The notes under the pieces are model-generated. The model saw nothing but the letters and a program-made list of their open reading frames with translations. It was not told where the DNA came from and ran no database searches. Positions 61,864 through 64,000 of a stretch of 64,000 nt of DNA are shown here, piece by piece. Source of the stretch: CALVUJ01 sp045119835. GTDB taxonomy: Bacteria; Bacillota_I; Bacilli_A; RFN20; DUOF01. The stretch lies in the NCBI GenBank assembly GCA_045119835.1, contig JBGVED010000027.1, positions 62,001 through 126,000 of the forward strand, read 5' to 3'. Made by a program: the position numbers and the translations under genes. Numbering within the stretch: position 1 is the first letter of the stretch; each line of letters begins with the position of its first letter.

Positions 61864-62010
61864 ATGGAAGAAACTATTATGTATAAAGGGTATGCAATTT
61901 ATGAATGGGGCAAAGGAAGTTTTAGAATTTGGAATAAAAATTGTTTTAGAGTTGGAATAACTAAAACTTTAGATGAAGCTAAAAAATTAATTGATGAATT
62001 AACACAATAA
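61864..62010 (+). CDS. Small early protein
   Basis: A 48-residue gene: ATG 61864 with CGGAGG upstream, TAA ending at 62010. Protein MEETIMYKGYAIYEWGKGSF..., continuing RIWNKNCFRVGITKTLDEAKKLIDELTQ, looks like a miniature beta-beta-beta-alpha domain, with the helix KTLDEAKKLIDEL typical of short phage proteins of this shape. Clear ribosome site, so very likely real. Confidence 0.7.
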   Translation: MEETIMYKGYAIYEWGKGSFRIWNKNCFRVGITKTLDEAKKLIDELTQ

Positions 62011-62045
62011 AACTACTATTTTAAACTATAAGCGGAGGATTTAAA

Positions 62046-62252
62046 ATGAACGATGATAATATACTAAACACATTAAAAAATATAGTAGATAATACAGTGG
62101 GAGATTATTTAGGTATGCCACCTATTATTGATAGACCAAAAAGCAAATATAGAGCATATGGAACTACTACTAAAAAAAGAAATAAAGAAAAAGAATTAAA
62201 GAAGAAAAAAATAGCAGAAAAATCAAGAAAAATAAATAGAAAAGGAAAATAA
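62046..62252 (+). CDS. Small lysine-rich early protein
   Basis: A 68-residue protein with an acidic/helical start (MNDDNILNTLKNIVDNTVGDYLG) and a strongly basic end (KKRNKEKELKKKKIAEKSRKINRKGK). The basic end suggests nucleic-acid contact. GCGGAGG ribosome site. Unknown. Confidence 0.55.
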   Translation: MNDDNILNTLKNIVDNTVGDYLGMPPIIDRPKSKYRAYGTTTKKRNKEKELKKKKIAEKSRKINRKGK

Positions 62253-62269
62253 CTATAAGCGGAGGATTT

Positions 62270-62509
62270 ATGGAAAATTATTTCGATTATTTAAATTGTA
62301 AAAAGATTGATACTGCAATCAACAGAGCAAAAAAGGTTTTAATTGATATAGCAAAAAGAGACGGAATTTATGAAAATTTTGGTCAAAAAGAAGTTAGAGA
62401 AATAAAAGATAAATTTATTAGATATGGCGATTATTCAAAAGAAATGAACGCAAATAGAGATAAAATTAATGCGTTTAATGATTGGTGCATGACTTATACT
62501 GGACGATAA
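62270..62509 (+). CDS. Small early protein
   Basis: A 79-residue helical protein, MENYFDYLNCKKIDTAINRAKKVLIDIAKRDGIYENFGQKEVREIKDKFIRYGDYSKEMNANRDKINAFNDWCMTYTGR. Not recognised. Its GCGGAGGATTT leader duplicates that of the previous gene. Confidence 0.55.
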   Translation: MENYFDYLNCKKIDTAINRAKKVLIDIAKRDGIYENFGQKEVREIKDKFIRYGDYSKEMNANRDKINAFNDWCMTYTGR

Positions 62510-62531
62510 AATATACAAAGTGGAGGAATTT

Positions 62532-62864
62532 ATGGAAAATATTAAAGTAAATTATTATAGAGAACAATTAGAAAAAGCACAACAATATGATATTGATTGG
62601 CTTGCTTTGTATGTAGCAAATGAAATAGATTGTTATTTTGAAGCGGTGGAAATTATTTTAAATGAAGAAGAATTTGAAAATGTTTGTAGTTTTGTTAAGT
62701 GTTGTTATTTAGCAAGTGAATATTCAAATGTTGAAAATTGTGTAAAAGCGATGGCAAGTATAATTGAAAAAGAAAAAGAAGAAAATGCAAATATAAGCAT
62801 TGATGAAATAATAGATAAAACTTCAAGATGGGATTTATTAGATGTCGCAAGTTATTATGATTAA
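62532..62864 (+). CDS. Acidic helical early protein
   Basis: A 110-residue acidic helical protein, MENIKVNYYREQLEKAQQYDIDWLALYVANEIDCYFEAVEIILNEEEFENVCSFVKCCYLASEY.... Four cysteines in the middle third, not in a zinc-finger spacing. ATG 62532 preferred over the leader start 62520. Unknown. Confidence 0.55.
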   Translation: MENIKVNYYREQLEKAQQYDIDWLALYVANEIDCYFEAVEIILNEEEFENVCSFVKCCYLASEYSNVENCVKAMASIIEKEKEENANISIDEIIDKTSRWDLLDVASYYD

Positions 62865-62911
62865 AAATAAGTGGGGAATTTTACACACTAAATATAAAGG
62901 AGCGAAACAAA

Positions 62912-63127
62912 ATGAAAAAGTTTAAAGGCTATATAGAAAAATGGTTGAATGGAGAAAAAGTTAAAGGCATTGATGTATCAGTGTATGATATACAAGAATG
63001 TATTAATGTTTATAATGGAATAACAAGAAAAGAAAAACCAGAGTTTATCAATGGAAAAGTAAAAGAGATTTTAGATAAATGCAATATAACAACAATCAAA
63101 TACGGAATCGGTTGGAAAATTGCATAA
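62912..63127 (+). CDS. Small early protein
   Basis: A 71-residue basic protein, MKKFKGYIEKWLNGEKVKGIDVSVYDIQECINVYNGITRKEKPEFINGKVKEILDKCNITTIKYGIGWKIA. Helical with a short beta end. Its stop overlaps the ribosome site of the next gene, so the two are co-translated. Unknown. Confidence 0.55.
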   Translation: MKKFKGYIEKWLNGEKVKGIDVSVYDIQECINVYNGITRKEKPEFINGKVKEILDKCNITTIKYGIGWKIA

Positions 63128-63140
63128 GGAGGTAATTATA

Positions 63141-63572
63141 ATGAGCGTACAATGGGATTATTACGATAAGTTTGAAGCATTAATTAATAAGTATATGCCA
63201 GCACGAGGAGAAGGCGAAACGATGGCATCACAAATTGTGACGGCAGTAAATAAACTTGTTTACAAGTGGTATAATGACGGAGATGTTTTTGATAATACAA
63301 GATATTTAGAAGGCTGGGCAAATGATTTAAGTAGTTATGCGAATTGGCTATATGAAAATACAACGAAAACTGCACGATTTATTCTTGACACAGTTTATGG
63401 TTGTTATGGCGATAGCGAATATGAAGATTTATTGCAGGAATTAACGGATGAATTATTTAAAGAAGAATATCTTGCAGAACAAAACAAACTTGAAAAGGTT
63501 GGAACAATTTATAAATGTGATGGAAAATTTAAGTTTGTAGAATATTACGATGATGAAGAAGAACATTATTAA
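63141..63572 (+). CDS. Early protein of a mobile-element-associated family
   Basis: A 143-residue acidic protein, MSVQWDYYDKFEALINKYMPARGEGETMASQIVTAVNKLVYKWYNDGDVFDNTRYLEGWANDLSSYANWLYENT.... The blocks xxAVNKLVYKWYNDGDVFDNTxYLEGWxNDLSSYANWL recur in Bacillota phages and conjugative elements as I recall; function unknown. ATG 63141 has AAGGAGG upstream; the TTG start at 63120 is in the preceding gene. Confidence 0.65.
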   Translation: MSVQWDYYDKFEALINKYMPARGEGETMASQIVTAVNKLVYKWYNDGDVFDNTRYLEGWANDLSSYANWLYENTTKTARFILDTVYGCYGDSEYEDLLQELTDELFKEEYLAEQNKLEKVGTIYKCDGKFKFVEYYDDEEEHY

Positions 63573-63597
63573 TTTTTATAAAACATTATTTAAATAC

Positions 63598-63626
63598 TTG
63601 ACAAGTTATATAAAGTATGATATAAT
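63598..63626 (+). promoter_or_regulatory. Early promoter P5
   Basis: TTGACA (63598-63603), 17-bp spacer, TATAAT (63621-63626). The surrounding AAATACTTGACAA matches P2-P4, but the spacer is more different. It lies before the last gene in the window. Confidence 0.88.
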
Positions 63627-63673
63627 ATAAGAGTAAATATGATAACAATAATTTAATTAAAAGGAGAAAAAAT

Positions 63674-63976
63674 ATGAAGGTTTATGTAGTAGTTGAAATG
63701 TTTAAAGGTGGGAAAATCCCAGAAATTAAAGGGGTTTACACGGACAAAACAAAGGCAGAAGAAATCAAAAGCAATTATCGTTTTGCTTTTATAGACGAAC
63801 AGAACTTAATTCAAGTGCCAACAGAAAAAACACAAACGGAAGTTTATGTTGTTATGGAATTTATGAAGTTGAATGTACCCAGAATTGTTGGAGCATTTAA
63901 GAATAAAGCACTTGCAGAAGAAATGGCAACAAATTGTGAATATAATGTGCAAGTAATAGAGGAAAAGTTGATTTAA
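63674..63976 (+). CDS. Early protein with two repeated domains
   Basis: A 100-residue protein made of two similar ~45-residue units: MKVYVVVEMFKGGKIPEIKGVYTDKTKAEEIKSN and EVYVVMEFMKLNVPRIVGAFKNKALAEEMATN. Each looks like strand, strand, helix (TDKTKAEEI / KNKALAEEM). Tandem duplication of a small domain is likely. No known family. AAAAGGAG ribosome site, own promoter. Confidence 0.65.
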   Translation: MKVYVVVEMFKGGKIPEIKGVYTDKTKAEEIKSNYRFAFIDEQNLIQVPTEKTQTEVYVVMEFMKLNVPRIVGAFKNKALAEEMATNCEYNVQVIEEKLI

Positions 63977-64000
63977 GATTTTTAAATATTAAAATATATT

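Overview
The window is part of a large, AT-rich siphophage genome. The host is probably a low-GC Bacillota bacterium (Clostridia or Erysipelotrichia type). This rests on near-perfect TTGACA/TATAAT promoters, strong AGGAGG-type ribosome sites, an amidase endolysin with a CW_7 wall-binding repeat, an LLH-type holin, and tail proteins of the Dit/Tal/BppU/XkdX types. No sheath gene is seen, so the tail should be long and non-contractile. The layout is two divergent blocks around a non-coding region at about 53.0-54.4 kb.

The minus-strand block reads from about 53 kb down to 1 and runs off the window. In transcription order it holds: a winged-helix regulator or initiator, a small acidic protein, a YonO-like two-barrel RNA polymerase (DVDGD motif), an HU-like protein, terminators and a tRNA-like gene, a metallophosphoesterase, the terminase subunits, portal, a protease/scaffold fusion with an internal scaffold start, a probable decoration protein, HK97-type capsid, neck proteins, tail tube, a small zinc-binding protein, a RecU-like resolvase, two tail-assembly candidates, a tyrosine recombinase, a giant tape measure gene split by a group I intron, Dit, Tal, the lysis cassette, and the baseplate and fibre proteins, including a 2392-residue fibre with a CotH-kinase-like region.

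The plus-strand block (54.4-64 kb) is about 27 short genes. Most are unrecognised; a peptide deformylase and a winged-helix protein stand out. They are served by five closely related promoters. Four intergenic gaps there carry the same three-hairpin arrangement with different but compensating sequences, which looks like an undescribed structured RNA element.

The strongest unusual points are: (1) a 1245-nt group I intron with its own homing endonuclease inside the tape measure gene, whose removal gives an uninterrupted protein of about 3476 residues; (2) an in-frame amber codon at codon 32 of the large terminase gene, in a genome where TAG is otherwise a normal stop; (3) the repeated three-hairpin element; (4) recombination enzymes placed inside the tail operon; and (5) repeats and dyads in the divergent control region. 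All assignments come from reading the sequence and remembered family motifs; no search was run.
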